Program-made: the position numbers and the translations under genes
Origin: a virus
Strand: one strand, 5' to 3'
DNA length: 47,047 bases
Virus record (IMG/VR): IMGVR_UViG_3300034685_000097
Coordinates: 1-47,047 of that record
Notes under the pieces: model-generated
Database searches by the model: none
What the model saw: only the letters and a program-made list of their open reading frames with translations
Told to the model about the DNA's origin: nothing
In this document: in pieces, positions 40,009 to 47,047 of the stretch
Layout of the letters: each line of letters begins with the position of its first letter
Numbering within the stretch: position 1 is the first letter of the stretch

Positions 40009-41487
40009 ATGCAATATAGTGCTGTAAAATCGTTGTTGCAGGAAACTGCAAAGTCTATGAAGAAGCAGGGTGTGGATGTAGTAGCAAACTATCCACAGAT
40101 ATTGGCTGATGATGCTCTTTTCGATTACTATGTAGAAGCTCTTTCAGAAGGTCTTGAATTAAATATGAAAGATGAATTCAAGACTATGTCTGGTCTGGTT
40201 AGGGAAGGAATACTTGCTGAAACTGTTTATGGGTTTAAACCACAGGCTCAGCTAATTCTTCCTGTATTTAGGAAAATGTGGCCTGCATTGGTTGCTAGGG
40301 AAGCATTGACAGTGTTGCCAATGGAGCAGCCTGAAATTATAAGGCCCTTTTTGATTGCTGTAGCTAAAGTTGGCAATGAAGAGTTTGATCTGCCTAATCT
40401 ACAGAGGGATGTTTCTAGTGCAACTCAAATAGGAGTAACTGCTCCTGCTCTTGTTGCTGTTCCTTCTGTTACTGATTTGCTGGCTGCTCAGGGATTGAAT
40501 CCTTCTCAGGCTCATCTACAGAGAGATTTTCAGATTGTTAGTGTTACTTTTACTACTGATAATGGTAGCACCACTTCTGATGTAGATATATTGGTTGAGC
40601 CCAATGAAGAAGGTATGTTTAATTTTGATGTTGAACTTGGAACCAGTGGTCTCGTAGATCATGTATCTGGTAATGTAGACTATTTCAAAGGAACAGTAAC
40701 TGTATCTAATACTAGAGCAGGAGAAGCTGAAAGAGTAACTGGTATATCCATAGTAGCAAGCATTTCTGGATTTGAGGAAATGTATGCTAATAAAATTAGT
40801 TTTAAACATCTTAAGATTAGAATGAATGCTATTGACCATGAAGTGCAGGCTGAATGGACGATTCAGTATGAGCAGGATGTCAAAGCATATTTTGATATGG
40901 ATGTCCAGGCTCAGTTGGTAGATACGTTTGGAAATGTTATAGCGTTGGATATTGATAGGAAACTGATTAATGCCCTTATTAGGGAAACAAGCATTTTCCA
41001 TCCCAATGCAATAAAAACTTTCTCCAAGACACCTGATGCTAATTTTGCATTTGGTAGAAAAGAATGGTACAACCAGATTGTAGTTCAGCTGAATGAAGTA
41101 AGCAACCAGATTTATGTTGATACTAATATTGGAGTGGCCAATACTATAGTAGCCAATCCTCTTGATGTTGCTATTCTGAAAACTACTTCTGATTATTCTT
41201 TCAAGGGTAATACTGTTGGTGGTGGAGCATTTGGTAATTCGCCTATAGCTGGTGTGCTGGATGATACTTGGAAAGTGCTAAGCTCTCCTGTAGTTCCTCA
41301 GGGTAAAATGATAGTATTGTTAAAGCCTGAGAATCCAGATCACGCTGTGTTTGTGTTTGCACCATATAGGCCACTAACCATTACACCATTCCCTCTTGGC
41401 AGGAAACCAGTCATGACCTTCCTTAGCAGGTATGCTGCTAAGTTTATAAGGCATGAAGGTGTAGGACTTATTGAAATAACTAACTAA
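40009..41487 (+). CDS. Major capsid protein (T4 gp23-like, HK97 fold)
   Basis: 492 residues. The N-terminal section VYGFKPQAQLILPVFRKMWPALVAREALTVLPM is split here by its typical T4-like gp23 pattern (LVREGILAETVYG, then LPVFRKMWPAL, then REALTVLPMEQP). The C-terminus APYRPLTITPFPLGRKP is also gp23-like. A GGGGGT site precedes ATG 40009. G+C is higher than in neighbours (24 of 60 in row 40381-40440 against 14 of 60 in row 43741-43800), consistent with codon selection for very high expression. Has its own terminator. Confidence 0.88.
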   Translation: MQYSAVKSLLQETAKSMKKQGVDVVANYPQILADDALFDYYVEALSEGLELNMKDEFKTMSGLVREGILAETVYGFKPQAQLILPVFRKMWPALVAREALTVLPMEQPEIIRPFLIAVAKVGNEEFDLPNLQRDVSSATQIGVTAPALVAVPSVTDLLAAQGLNPSQAHLQRDFQIVSVTFTTDNGSTTSDVDILVEPNEEGMFNFDVELGTSGLVDHVSGNVDYFKGTVTVSNTRAGEAERVTGISIVASISGFEEMYANKISFKHLKIRMNAIDHEVQAEWTIQYEQDVKAYFDMDVQAQLVDTFGNVIALDIDRKLINALIRETSIFHPNAIKTFSKTPDANFAFGRKEWYNQIVVQLNEVSNQIYVDTNIGVANTIVANPLDVAILKTTSDYSFKGNTVGGGAFGNSPIAGVLDDTWKVLSSPVVPQGKMIVLLKPENPDHAVFVFAPYRPLTITPFPLGRKPVMTFLSRYAAKFIRHEGVGLIEITN

Positions 41488-41531
41488 TTCTATACTAAAC
41501 TACATTTCAATGTAACATGTAATACTATATC

Positions 41532-41570
41532 ATATTGGTCTCCCTGATAAAGGGAGACCAATATATTTTT
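41532..41570 (+). terminator. Strong intrinsic terminator after capsid gene
   Basis: ATATTGGTCTCCCT, loop GATAA, AGGGAGACCAATAT, then ATTTTTG. A 14-bp stem with T-run. Confidence 0.9.
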
Positions 41571-41643
41571 GTATTGCATTTTTGTACTGAATGATGTAAA
41601 ATATAATAACGAATAATAATTAATTACAAGGAGGATTTTGTTA

Positions 41644-42510
41644 ATGGCTTATCAAGCAAAAGATTTACCAAAATTTGAGGATTTTCAGTTTCCTACGTTT
41701 GAGGTTATAACACCACATAGTAAATTACATTTAACTGTTAGGTCTCTTACAGTAGCACAGGAAGAGAGATTAAGGGAATCTGCTCTTACTGCTGCTAAAG
41801 CAACAGCATTACTTAATCAAACTGTATATGAATGTATTACTGAAAAGGAACCACCTTTGGATACTATTTATAATTTCGAACGAAATGTTTCTATAATAGA
41901 TAGAGAAGCTTTGCTTTATGGAATATTAGTAGCATCATATGGTGAAGAACAAGACTTTACAATCAATTGCTCTGCTTGTGATTTTCAATACACTGTTAAA
42001 GAGAATATCACTGAAAATGTTGATATAAGATTATATGAGGGAAGAGAAAGTTTAATTGCAAAGACAGTGGATGTAACATTACCTATAAGTAAATATAAGG
42101 CTGTGCTTTGCCTACCTACTTTAAAAGATGAACGTGAGTTTGCAACGAGTAAAGGAATATCTCAGGAAATCTTACGAAGAGCAGATAGTTATATTATTAT
42201 AAGAGAATTGCATATTCCACAGAAACAAGTAGCAATGAAGCAGAAACCAGATGAGAATATAGAAAATGAATCATCAACAAATAATAGTGAAGATGATAAG
42301 AAATATTTGGTTGTTAAAAATGTGTTTGAAATATATTCTTATTTACGTAATCTACCATCAAGAGATAAAATAGCTATTAGAAAAGCATGGAATGAAGCGT
42401 ATGGAAATTATGGTATAGATTTATATGTTAGAGGAACCTGTCCCAATTGTGGGAAGTCAGAGGAGAATCCAGTCAGCTTAATAGCTGAGCTTTTTCGCTT
42501 ATCACAGTAA
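41644..42510 (+). CDS. Baseplate hub/assembly chaperone-like protein (T4 gp26-type)
   Basis: 288 residues from ATG 41644, 9 bases after GGAGG. Two zinc-type cysteine pairs: INCSACDFQYTV near residue 110 and GTCPNCGKSEENP near residue 270, with an acidic linker near residues 200-220. This layout is typical of T4 gp26-like baseplate hub assembly proteins of myophages. Near its end CUU UUU CGC could allow a +1 shift into the next frame, giving a 360-residue product including the 42539-42727 sequence. Confidence 0.65.
   Translation: MAYQAKDLPKFEDFQFPTFEVITPHSKLHLTVRSLTVAQEERLRESALTAAKATALLNQTVYECITEKEPPLDTIYNFERNVSIIDREALLYGILVASYGEEQDFTINCSACDFQYTVKENITENVDIRLYEGRESLIAKTVDVTLPISKYKAVLCLPTLKDEREFATSKGISQEILRRADSYIIIRELHIPQKQVAMKQKPDENIENESSTNNSEDDKKYLVVKNVFEIYSYLRNLPSRDKIAIRKAWNEAYGNYGIDLYVRGTCPNCGKSEENPVSLIAELFRLSQ
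42490..42498 (+). promoter_or_regulatory. Candidate +1 programmed frameshift site (CTT TTT CGC)
   Basis: In-frame codons CTT (42490), TTT (42493), CGC (42496), four codons before the stop. The tRNA on UUU can re-pair with UUC in the +1 frame while a slow CGC codon waits. The +1 frame is open from 42497 through the next ORF to 42727. UUU_CGU in influenza PA-X works this way. Confidence 0.5.
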
Positions 42511-42538
42511 TCCTAAAGCACAAGAAACATACAAAAAG

Positions 42539-42727
42539 ATGCTTACTGAAAAGGTAGCATTATTTATGACCCTATTTGGAGGAGTACCATACAGTGATAT
42601 TATGGCAATGCCAGTAGGTAAACTTGATGCTATCTTAAATTGGAGAGTAAAGTATGAAGAGGCAAAACAACAAAGAGTAGAAGAAGAATTGTCCAGGCAA
42701 AAAGCAACATCAATGAAAAAGAAATAA
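42539..42727 (+). CDS. Downstream ORF, probably expressed as frameshift extension
   Basis: 62 residues from the first ATG (MLTEKVALFMTLFGGVPYSD...), but the frame is open back to 42497 and this ATG has no Shine-Dalgarno sequence. Content: an amphipathic helix, VPYSDIMAMPVGKLDAIL and a basic coiled-coil tail. Such a domain commonly follows the second zinc motif in baseplate/tail assembly chaperones, which supports expression as a +1 fusion with 41644-42510. Independent initiation or re-initiation is possible. Confidence 0.55.
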   Translation: MLTEKVALFMTLFGGVPYSDIMAMPVGKLDAILNWRVKYEEAKQQRVEEELSRQKATSMKKK

Positions 42728-42751
42728 TTAAAATAGGAGGAGTAGCAAATA

Positions 42752-43189
42752 ATGGCATATCAAGAGTTGATTGGATGTTTACCAGAATTATCACCAAATG
42801 GAGACTTTTATGAGAGTAGAAACATTGGTGTTATTCTACAGTCCATATTTGTCATTCTTGCTACTCCTCCAGGCAGTAGAATATGGCAACCTGAGTTTGG
42901 TTGTAATATAACTAAACTTTTATTTTCTTTGGAAACTGATGATATACTAACTGAAGCAAATCAAGAAGTTAGATATGCATTAGAAAAATGGGAACCTAGA
43001 ATTAGGGTATTGGACGTACAAAGTGAATTCATAGGAGATAGATATAATAAAGGTATTGGTATAACTATTAGATTTAATTATGCTGATAGAGATTATACTT
43101 ATAGATTTCCTATATTAGATAATATAGATTTATTAAGCCAGTCATTATATGAATTAAAAACAGTTAAAGAAGAAAGAGTAGAGGATTAA
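42752..43189 (+). CDS. Baseplate wedge protein gp25-like (W family)
   Basis: 145 residues. Conserved core: ILATPPGSRIWQPEFGCNITKLLFS (written here as PPGSRIWQPEFGCNITKLLF), then EVRYALEKWEPRIRV, matching T4 gp25/P2 W, the lysozyme-like wedge protein that triggers sheath contraction. Strong AGGAGGAG site. Confirms a contractile tail. The next gene starts at once (TAAAATG). Confidence 0.88.
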   Translation: MAYQELIGCLPELSPNGDFYESRNIGVILQSIFVILATPPGSRIWQPEFGCNITKLLFSLETDDILTEANQEVRYALEKWEPRIRVLDVQSEFIGDRYNKGIGITIRFNYADRDYTYRFPILDNIDLLSQSLYELKTVKEERVED

Positions 43190-43190
43190 A

Positions 43191-44360
43191 ATGCAACCAA
43201 CTATTAGATTAACAAACTATGCTGATGAATATCAGAAATTAGTATATAATGATTATGCTGATTGGAACAATGTTATATACTCTACGTATTATAAATTAGA
43301 TTATCAAAATACAGTATTTGATGAAAATTATATTCAAACATATAGAACTACTGGTGAGTTATCTGGTAGGAAATGGCATAAGATATATATGCTTCCAATA
43401 ACATTTATTCAACAGGTATTACCTGCCATGAATTCCTCTGAAAGAGGAGTTAATTACTCTCAAGATACGCAGACATCTATTGTTATAGATCCTTCTACTA
43501 ATGTTGTACCAACAGTTGGAGATATATTGCATTTTAATATAGATGGAGATTATGTATATTGGATGATAGTTAATATAGAACGTTCAGCAGCATTAAATAG
43601 AGCTTATTATAGATGTGTAGTTGAACAGTTTAGACCATTTGCAAATTGGGAACAATATAATATAAATGGTGAATATATATTCATAGAATATTTAAAATCT
43701 ATTTTGCCATTCTCTCAAGGACAGACATTCTTAATATTATTATCACGTCTTGAGAAAGTAATTAACTATTTAAATTCGTTATATCATACAAATATATGTG
43801 CACATTTTAATGATAATAAACATTCATTTCCTGAAATTGATTTTATACTTAATACTTATGAAACAATAATTCCTCCAAATGTAACCTTGCTATCAGAAAA
43901 ATATGTAGATCATATTATTAATAGTAGTGTTTTTAATTTATTGTTTTTACCACATATGTTCAATGCAGATGAAATTAATTATAAGTTTACAAGATCTTAT
44001 TTCAATCCAAGAATAAAACTGTTTTTAGATTATCAAGAATATACTACTTCTATTACAGATACATATGATATAGATGTAATAGAGTCTTTCTATCCAGATA
44101 AAGTATTAGAAGCTAAATTATCAATAAATGCTTTTAAAGAAGCTATATCCAATCCTACATTAGATATTCCCCAAAATGAATTGATGTTAACAGCATTGTT
44201 AAGAGAGTTTTTATATCTTTTAAATTCAGTTGATCCAGTTAATGATATAACTGAAACATCCTCTGATATGAAAGCAACTAATTTATTAGAAGCAGCATTG
44301 GAATTTATTATTATATCCAGGAAGTTATCTATACTATCTCAAATTAGTATTAATTTTTAA
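43191..44360 (+). CDS. Probable baseplate/tail structural protein
   Basis: 389 residues beginning QPTIRLTNYADEYQKLVYND. N-terminal beta-rich domain, then a helical C-terminus (NELMLTALLREFLYLLN). Translationally coupled to gp25-like gene. The neighbours suggest a wedge protein (gp53-like role), but no family signature is visible. Confidence 0.5.
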   Translation: MQPTIRLTNYADEYQKLVYNDYADWNNVIYSTYYKLDYQNTVFDENYIQTYRTTGELSGRKWHKIYMLPITFIQQVLPAMNSSERGVNYSQDTQTSIVIDPSTNVVPTVGDILHFNIDGDYVYWMIVNIERSAALNRAYYRCVVEQFRPFANWEQYNINGEYIFIEYLKSILPFSQGQTFLILLSRLEKVINYLNSLYHTNICAHFNDNKHSFPEIDFILNTYETIIPPNVTLLSEKYVDHIINSSVFNLLFLPHMFNADEINYKFTRSYFNPRIKLFLDYQEYTTSITDTYDIDVIESFYPDKVLEAKLSINAFKEAISNPTLDIPQNELMLTALLREFLYLLNSVDPVNDITETSSDMKATNLLEAALEFIIISRKLSILSQISINF

Positions 44361-44380
44361 CAATAGATGGTGACAGAATA

Positions 44381-46648
44381 ATGAATAATATCAATTTAAA
44401 AAGCACATCCTCATTACAAGAGTTAGAAGCTTCTCTTTCTACACTTAATGTGCCTATTGTTATGTTTAAACTGTTATTAGATGCAATTAGAACTAATGAC
44501 TTCTCTAAAATATCACAAACAATGATGAAAGAACGATATTTTCAGTCTGAAGATCTGGTTACAACACATATTGATAATGTAGTGTATCAAAATATATACA
44601 ATCATGAAGATTATAATAATATAATGCTTTTAATTACTAAAATATTTTCTGTCATAAATACATTAGTTACCACAAGAAGAAATATAACTAATGTATATGA
44701 ATTGGATAGTGATATCATCAATGATATATTAATATCATATGGGTTCGATATATATGATATATTCGATTTTAATTCTAGACAGAATATAGCATACAAAATA
44801 TATTCTTTTTTGCGCAAAAAAGGCACACCAAATTTATTAGGAGACTTTTTAGTTCAACTGGGTTATACATTTTTTACAATAAATGAATATGATCTGAATA
44901 GAACATTGGATGAATGGTATCTAGTTCCAGATACAGTATATTATTCTGATGTGGCTAAACAATATAAAAATGTATTAGTAGCTAATGATATGAAACTTAG
45001 TGAAGTTGATGATATATTATGGTATTTAGATGAGCAGACATTAGATAGCATAGCTTTGAAAAACACATTTATATATCCAAAAAACTGGTTATGTACATAC
45101 AATCTAGATAATTTTAAACATTTACAGAAATATCTAAACTTACCAGATTATATATCTATTAAAGAAGTAGGGAGTTTCAATTTTAATTCCTTTACAAATA
45201 AGGCTGCTGTTGTAGTTAAATTAGACTATCCTGTTTCAGTAGATCATGATAATATACCCTTAAATAAGTTTAGAATATCCTATGATGTAGAAGATGGTTA
45301 TGGTAATGTTATGACTACCAAACCAGTGGCTGATATATCTGGACCACCACAATTTAAGACCAAAACAGTATGTTATATAATAAATACTAAAAATAACAAT
45401 ATTGAAACAAAATATGTATTATATGATCAAGAATGGTATGATTATTATTTACAAGAATATCTTGATGCTTACAGTGCATGGCAACCAAACACACAATATC
45501 TAGTTGGTAGTATAGTTATTCATAATGGTGTACCAAAAGAATGTATTAGAACACATCTGTCTGGAACTACATTTAATTATAATCAAGATGGTGAACCAAC
45601 GTGGATAGATGTTCGTGTTGAAAGCAACTGGTGGGTCAAAAATAATTATATCTCAGCGTTTAATTGTTCTCATCTATCAGATATAGCATGTGCTTTTATG
45701 TCTGATAAATATCTATTGTTTACAAGCAGTGATGACAACACTAATGGTATGATGATAGATACATTTCGCAATGTTGTTTCAACATTAAGTTTTAATAATA
45801 TAGTTCATATTATAAACAACATGTCATTAACTGATTATTTGAATGATAATTCATTGCATATTAAACAGAGTTATGATTATAATGAATTTTTATTTATTTT
45901 GTTTTCAAATGATATAATAGTTATTAATAAAGCCAACAATACATGGTTTTCAATGAAAAATGATCTCTTAGATAAGCTAACTATTATATTTAATATTGAT
46001 CTTGGATCAAGACCATTAAATAAGTTTATGTGTACTAACAATTTTATGTATTTCATAGATAATACTTCAGGTGTTATTGGATTTGATGTTTATAAATTGG
46101 AAAACTATGTACAACAATGCTCTTTATTAAATGCTTTACCTGAAAGAGAAGTATTTACTCAAAATCTAAGTAATGATATATTTATGTATGACATAGACGA
46201 GTTTTATTTGGATGATAATATCTCGTTTTTCATTGGTAGAGATAAAAAACTATATGTTAGTGGAAAAGTTATAAACTATGATTATAATTCATCAAATTAC
46301 AGATCTTTTGTAGATGATTATATGTGTATATGCTATGATATGTATTTAGAGAGATCTATTCAGATATTACATTCAGGATCATTATTGAGAATAATTGGTA
46401 TGGATTGTATGGGTAACTTAAGATGTATAGATGATAATAATTTCAAATGGCAATTGTTTTTATATGGCAATAGATATTATAAAGTTGATACTCAATTTAT
46501 AATGACTTTCAAACCAATATTAGATTTAGCTTACTACGATTGGTTAAGCTATAATACACCAAATTTAATAATTACAACCTACGAGCCTCTTCAGATTGGA
46601 CCTTTATTGGATCCTCAACATTATAATGAAATTGTTTTATCAGCATAA
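44381..46648 (+). CDS. Large baseplate/tail protein with a carbohydrate-binding-like module
   Basis: 755 residues. Helical N-terminus (SSLQELEASLSTLNVPIVMF) and a segment SYGFDIYDIFDFNSRQN... like baseplate wedge proteins. Residues ~364-410 contain AYSAWQPNTQYLVGSIVIHN and a later CIRTH and PTWIDV, the pattern of a CBM5/12 chitin-binding fold (W...Y..G..V..ng...). The C-terminal half is beta-rich with Asp/Asn motifs, perhaps a propeller. Could contact cell-wall sugar. Stop at 46648 abuts the IS605-like left end. Confidence 0.55.
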   Translation: MNNINLKSTSSLQELEASLSTLNVPIVMFKLLLDAIRTNDFSKISQTMMKERYFQSEDLVTTHIDNVVYQNIYNHEDYNNIMLLITKIFSVINTLVTTRRNITNVYELDSDIINDILISYGFDIYDIFDFNSRQNIAYKIYSFLRKKGTPNLLGDFLVQLGYTFFTINEYDLNRTLDEWYLVPDTVYYSDVAKQYKNVLVANDMKLSEVDDILWYLDEQTLDSIALKNTFIYPKNWLCTYNLDNFKHLQKYLNLPDYISIKEVGSFNFNSFTNKAAVVVKLDYPVSVDHDNIPLNKFRISYDVEDGYGNVMTTKPVADISGPPQFKTKTVCYIINTKNNNIETKYVLYDQEWYDYYLQEYLDAYSAWQPNTQYLVGSIVIHNGVPKECIRTHLSGTTFNYNQDGEPTWIDVRVESNWWVKNNYISAFNCSHLSDIACAFMSDKYLLFTSSDDNTNGMMIDTFRNVVSTLSFNNIVHIINNMSLTDYLNDNSLHIKQSYDYNEFLFILFSNDIIVINKANNTWFSMKNDLLDKLTIIFNIDLGSRPLNKFMCTNNFMYFIDNTSGVIGFDVYKLENYVQQCSLLNALPEREVFTQNLSNDIFMYDIDEFYLDDNISFFIGRDKKLYVSGKVINYDYNSSNYRSFVDDYMCICYDMYLERSIQILHSGSLLRIIGMDCMGNLRCIDDNNFKWQLFLYGNRYYKVDTQFIMTFKPILDLAYYDWLSYNTPNLIITTYEPLQIGPLLDPQHYNEIVLSA

Positions 46649-46650
46649 AA

Positions 46651-46690
46651 GCAAGAAGACTCCATCCTCTTTAGGATGGAGATGAATTGC
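46651..46690. mobile_element. Left-end hairpin of an IS605-like unit
   Basis: GCAAGAAGAC, then TCCATCCT (46661-46668)/AGGATGGA (46673-46680), then GATGAATTGC; the outer GCAA and TTGC also pair. GCAAGAAGAC recurs inverted at 26843-26852 beside the orphan IS end. The unit continues with the RHH gene and tnpB. Starts two bases after the tail gene's stop. Confidence 0.55.
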
Positions 46691-46826
46691 TAACATAATC
46701 TTTTAAAATTTTAATTATTAAGTTATTAAAACTTCTATTATCTTTTTTAGCAATATCCTCTAATTGTTTTTTAAGTTCTTTTGGTATAGTAATAACTGTT
46801 CTTGTGTTATCTTTTGAAATAGTCAT
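46671..46826 (-). CDS. Ribbon-helix-helix (Arc/CopG-type) repressor
   Basis: 51 residues: a beta strand TRTVITIPKELKKQLEDIA, then KDNRSFNNLIIKILKDYV, the classical RHH fold (strand-helix-helix). Starts at ATG 46826 with GAGGTGATG spacing; the stop lies within the left-end hairpin. It probably represses itself and tnpB through the shared promoter region at 46846-46897. Small RHH genes are a known companion of some IS200/IS605 TnpB genes. Confidence 0.8.
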   Translation of the reverse strand: MTISKDNTRTVITIPKELKKQLEDIAKKDNRSFNNLIIKILKDYVSNSSPS

Positions 46827-46845
46827 AATATCATCACCTCAATAA

Positions 46846-46897
46846 CATTATACTATGATAACACATAATTGACAAGGTGATAACATCATGATATAAT
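46846..46897. promoter_or_regulatory. Overlapping divergent promoters with operator repeats
   Basis: Plus: TTGACA (46869-46874), 17 bases, TATAAT (46892-46897), toward tnpB. Minus: TTGTCA (46875-46870), 17 bases, TATAAT (46852-46847), toward the RHH gene. The two -35 boxes overlap by five bases. TGATAACAC (46856) and TGATAACAT (46878) are repeated 22 bases apart, two helical turns, a likely RHH operator. Confidence 0.8.
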
Positions 46898-46919
46898 AAA
46901 ACTAAAAGGAGGTGAAAAT

Positions 46920-47047
46920 GTGAAAGTAAGTTTTAAATACTATCCTAAATTAAATCAATTACAACAAAATATTATAGAAGAATTATCATATCATACAACA
47001 AAGCTATATAACATAGCAAACTATGAAAATAGAGAAAATGGTTTTAA
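46920..47047 (+). CDS. tnpB: N-terminus of TnpB (IS605 OrfB), cut by window end
   Basis: GTG at 46920 follows AAAAGGAGGTG (the ATG two bases earlier hits TGA at once). 42 residues: KVSFKYYPKLNQLQQNIIEE and then the helix TTKLYNIANYENRENGF, typical of the TnpB N-terminal wedge domain. RNA-guided endonuclease of an IS605-type element. Read on into position 1 the frame would continue in phase with the TnpB tail at 2-91. The catalytic RuvC part lies outside the window. Confidence 0.75.
   Translation, partial: MKVSFKYYPKLNQLQQNIIEELSYHTTKLYNIANYENRENGF

Noticed and set aside
1-47047. tRNA genes
   Set aside because: No T-loop GTTCRANYC sequence with a matching acceptor stem was found by eye; a covariance-model search could still find one.

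Overview
The window reads as part of the genome of a large AT-rich, contractile-tailed (T4-like, myovirus-type) double-stranded DNA phage. Evidence for a phage: a T4-type portal, prohead protease and gp23-like major capsid protein, a gp25-like baseplate wedge protein, a PAAR spike tip, fibre/adhesin genes, and a replisome with UvsX/RecA recombinase, gp44-type clamp loader, clamp, primase, flap nuclease, DnaB-type helicase and family B polymerase. Strong AGGAGG ribosome sites, GTG/TTG starts, consensus sigma-70-type promoters and Clostridia-style IS200/IS605 ends suggest a Firmicutes host (inference). No terminase, tail sheath, tail tube, tape measure or endolysin was recognised, so this is probably not a whole genome. 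Both ends lie in TnpB (IS605 OrfB) fragments.

Layout. 1-162: end of a TnpB gene and IS right end. 141-18850, minus strand: recombinase, small proteins, nucleases, clamp, primase, clamp loader, a Panacea-type protein, fibre, membrane, kelch and PAAR genes, and large unknown proteins. 18851-19853: a divergent, extremely AT-rich gap with a long hairpin and iteron-like repeats (origin candidate), ending in a perfect consensus promoter. 19854-23250, plus: small unknown genes, a GAF-PAS-PAS protein and a tail-anchored coiled-coil partner. 23529-31106: a uracil-DNA glycosylase/family B DNA polymerase fusion split inside an intein, then the replicative helicase. The 1.5 kb between the intein halves carries an IS605-type end and three minus-strand genes, one resembling DUF1874/AcrIII-1. 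31174-46648: membrane proteins, capsid module and baseplate genes. 46651-47047: left part of an IS605-like unit with a ribbon-helix-helix gene divergent from tnpB.

How the parts work together. The polymerase motif C (YGD/TDS) is interrupted by a Ser1...Asn/Thr+1 intein whose halves are made from separate transcripts, so an active polymerase should need trans-splicing. The same 18-base IS end closes both the polymerase N-half and the recombinase, giving both proteins the tail KSTTHRL. This links IS605 insertions to the break-up of two replication genes. Expression signals of note are a UUU_CGC site that could make a +1 frameshift fusion in the baseplate region, a hairpin that would bring a distant Shine-Dalgarno site next to its start codon, and an overlapping divergent promoter for the RHH and tnpB genes.

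All family names come from reading motifs by eye; no database search was possible.
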